Shown here piece by piece: positions 50,073 to 50,101 of a DNA stretch of 50,101 bases; positions within the stretch are counted from its first letter, which is position 1; every line of letters begins with the position of its first letter. The stretch spans positions 113,058 through 163,158 of the forward strand of contig PAXN01000001.1 of NCBI GenBank assembly GCA_002715005.1, written 5' to 3'. The position numbers and the translations under genes are program-made. The notes beneath the pieces were generated by a model that saw only the letters and a list, made by a program, of their open reading frames with translations, did no database searches and was not told where the DNA came from. The DNA is from Rhodospirillaceae bacterium. GTDB taxonomy: Bacteria > Pseudomonadota > Alphaproteobacteria > UBA8366.

Positions 50073-50101
50073 ATGGGCCTTATAAAAATTGGCAATTTCC
50101 T
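50073..50101 (+). CDS. start of an unidentified gene (cut by window end)
   Basis: An ATG at 50073 with AAAGGGG at 50060-50066 opens a frame MGLIKIGNF that continues past the window. The ribosome site and spacing are good, but nine codons are too few to name a family. The 282 bases between it and the oxidoreductase contain a TCCGAT-G-ATCGGA palindrome (49870-49882) and no gene. Confidence 0.5.

Noticed and set aside
1-50101. tRNA, rRNA, CRISPR, intact insertion sequence or prophage
   Set aside because: No cloverleaf with a GGTTCGAATCC-type arm was found in the spacers, and no regular repeat-spacer array, transposase or phage structural gene was seen by eye; no search could be run.

Overview
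The window is a bacterial chromosome segment that reads as an alphaproteobacterium, probably a marine Rhodospirillales- or SAR116-like heterotroph. Base composition is close to balanced and coding is dense on both strands. The taxonomic signal comes from families that are typical of, or largely restricted to, Alphaproteobacteria: a TrcR/DUF1013 regulator, COQ9 beside rpsU, a DUF1192 protein, DUF465 (YdcH-like) proteins, a split PntAA/PntAB/PntB transhydrogenase, a DUF1127-like small protein and a cysteine-free L31. I saw no rRNA, tRNA, CRISPR array, intact insertion sequence or prophage. The placement is inferred from gene content, not from a search.

Layout. 1-2.4 kb: the end of a TauD/TfdA dioxygenase, then thiE, efp and suhB. 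2.5-6.2 kb: an envelope cluster with a proline-rich secreted OmpA-like protein, a MotA/TolQ-type channel subunit and a MotB-like coiled-coil/OmpA subunit. 6.2-11.7 kb: an MsbA-type ABC exporter, a TauD-like oxygenase paired with a CitE-like CoA lyase, and a ChrA-type transporter. After a very AT-rich island (11.78-12.0 kb), 12-19.7 kb is a catabolic block: cupin, two-subunit ThDP decarboxylase, two MaoC-like proteins, TauD-like oxygenase, tandem duplicated SDRs, a luciferase-like monooxygenase and an M20 carbamoylase-type hydrolase. 19.7-23.3 kb holds housekeeping and stress genes (rpmE, hsp20 with a candidate heat-shock promoter and RNA thermometer, thioesterase, alpha/beta hydrolase, DUF1192, trcR). 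23.3-28.6 kb is acyl-CoA metabolism (prpE, CaiB-type CoA transferase) with two decayed genes: an acyl-CoA synthetase and a DUF465 gene. 28.6-33 kb: DUF465, purE-purK, a GST with a membrane tail, COQ9, def and rpsU. 33.7-37 kb: DUF1127-like protein and the pnt operon. 37-46.2 kb: 2OG oxygenase, UbiB-like kinase, DadA-like oxidoreductase, oligoendopeptidase F, long-chain acyl-CoA synthetase, CDF transporter and a nucleotide-sugar epimerase. 46.3-49.8 kb: a fused indolepyruvate ferredoxin oxidoreductase, followed by the first codons of another gene.

How it fits together. Much of the window serves oxidation of small organic acids and CoA thioesters: TauD-type hydroxylation, SDR oxidation, MaoC hydration, CoA transfer or activation, CoA lyase, 2-oxoacid decarboxylation or oxidation, with PntAB linking NADH and NADPH. 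Genes on opposite strands are tightly packed, and several convergent pairs overlap at their stop codons.

Best second looks: the candidate sigma32 promoter and ROSE-like leader of hsp20; the apparent AUC start of rpsU; the two pseudogenes around the CaiB gene, one carrying three nonsense codons with its frame intact; the ThDP enzyme with Glu for Asp in its metal-binding motif; the GST with a C-terminal membrane anchor; the non-flagellar MotAB-like envelope motor; and the 12-19.7 kb catabolic block, whose substrate I cannot name.
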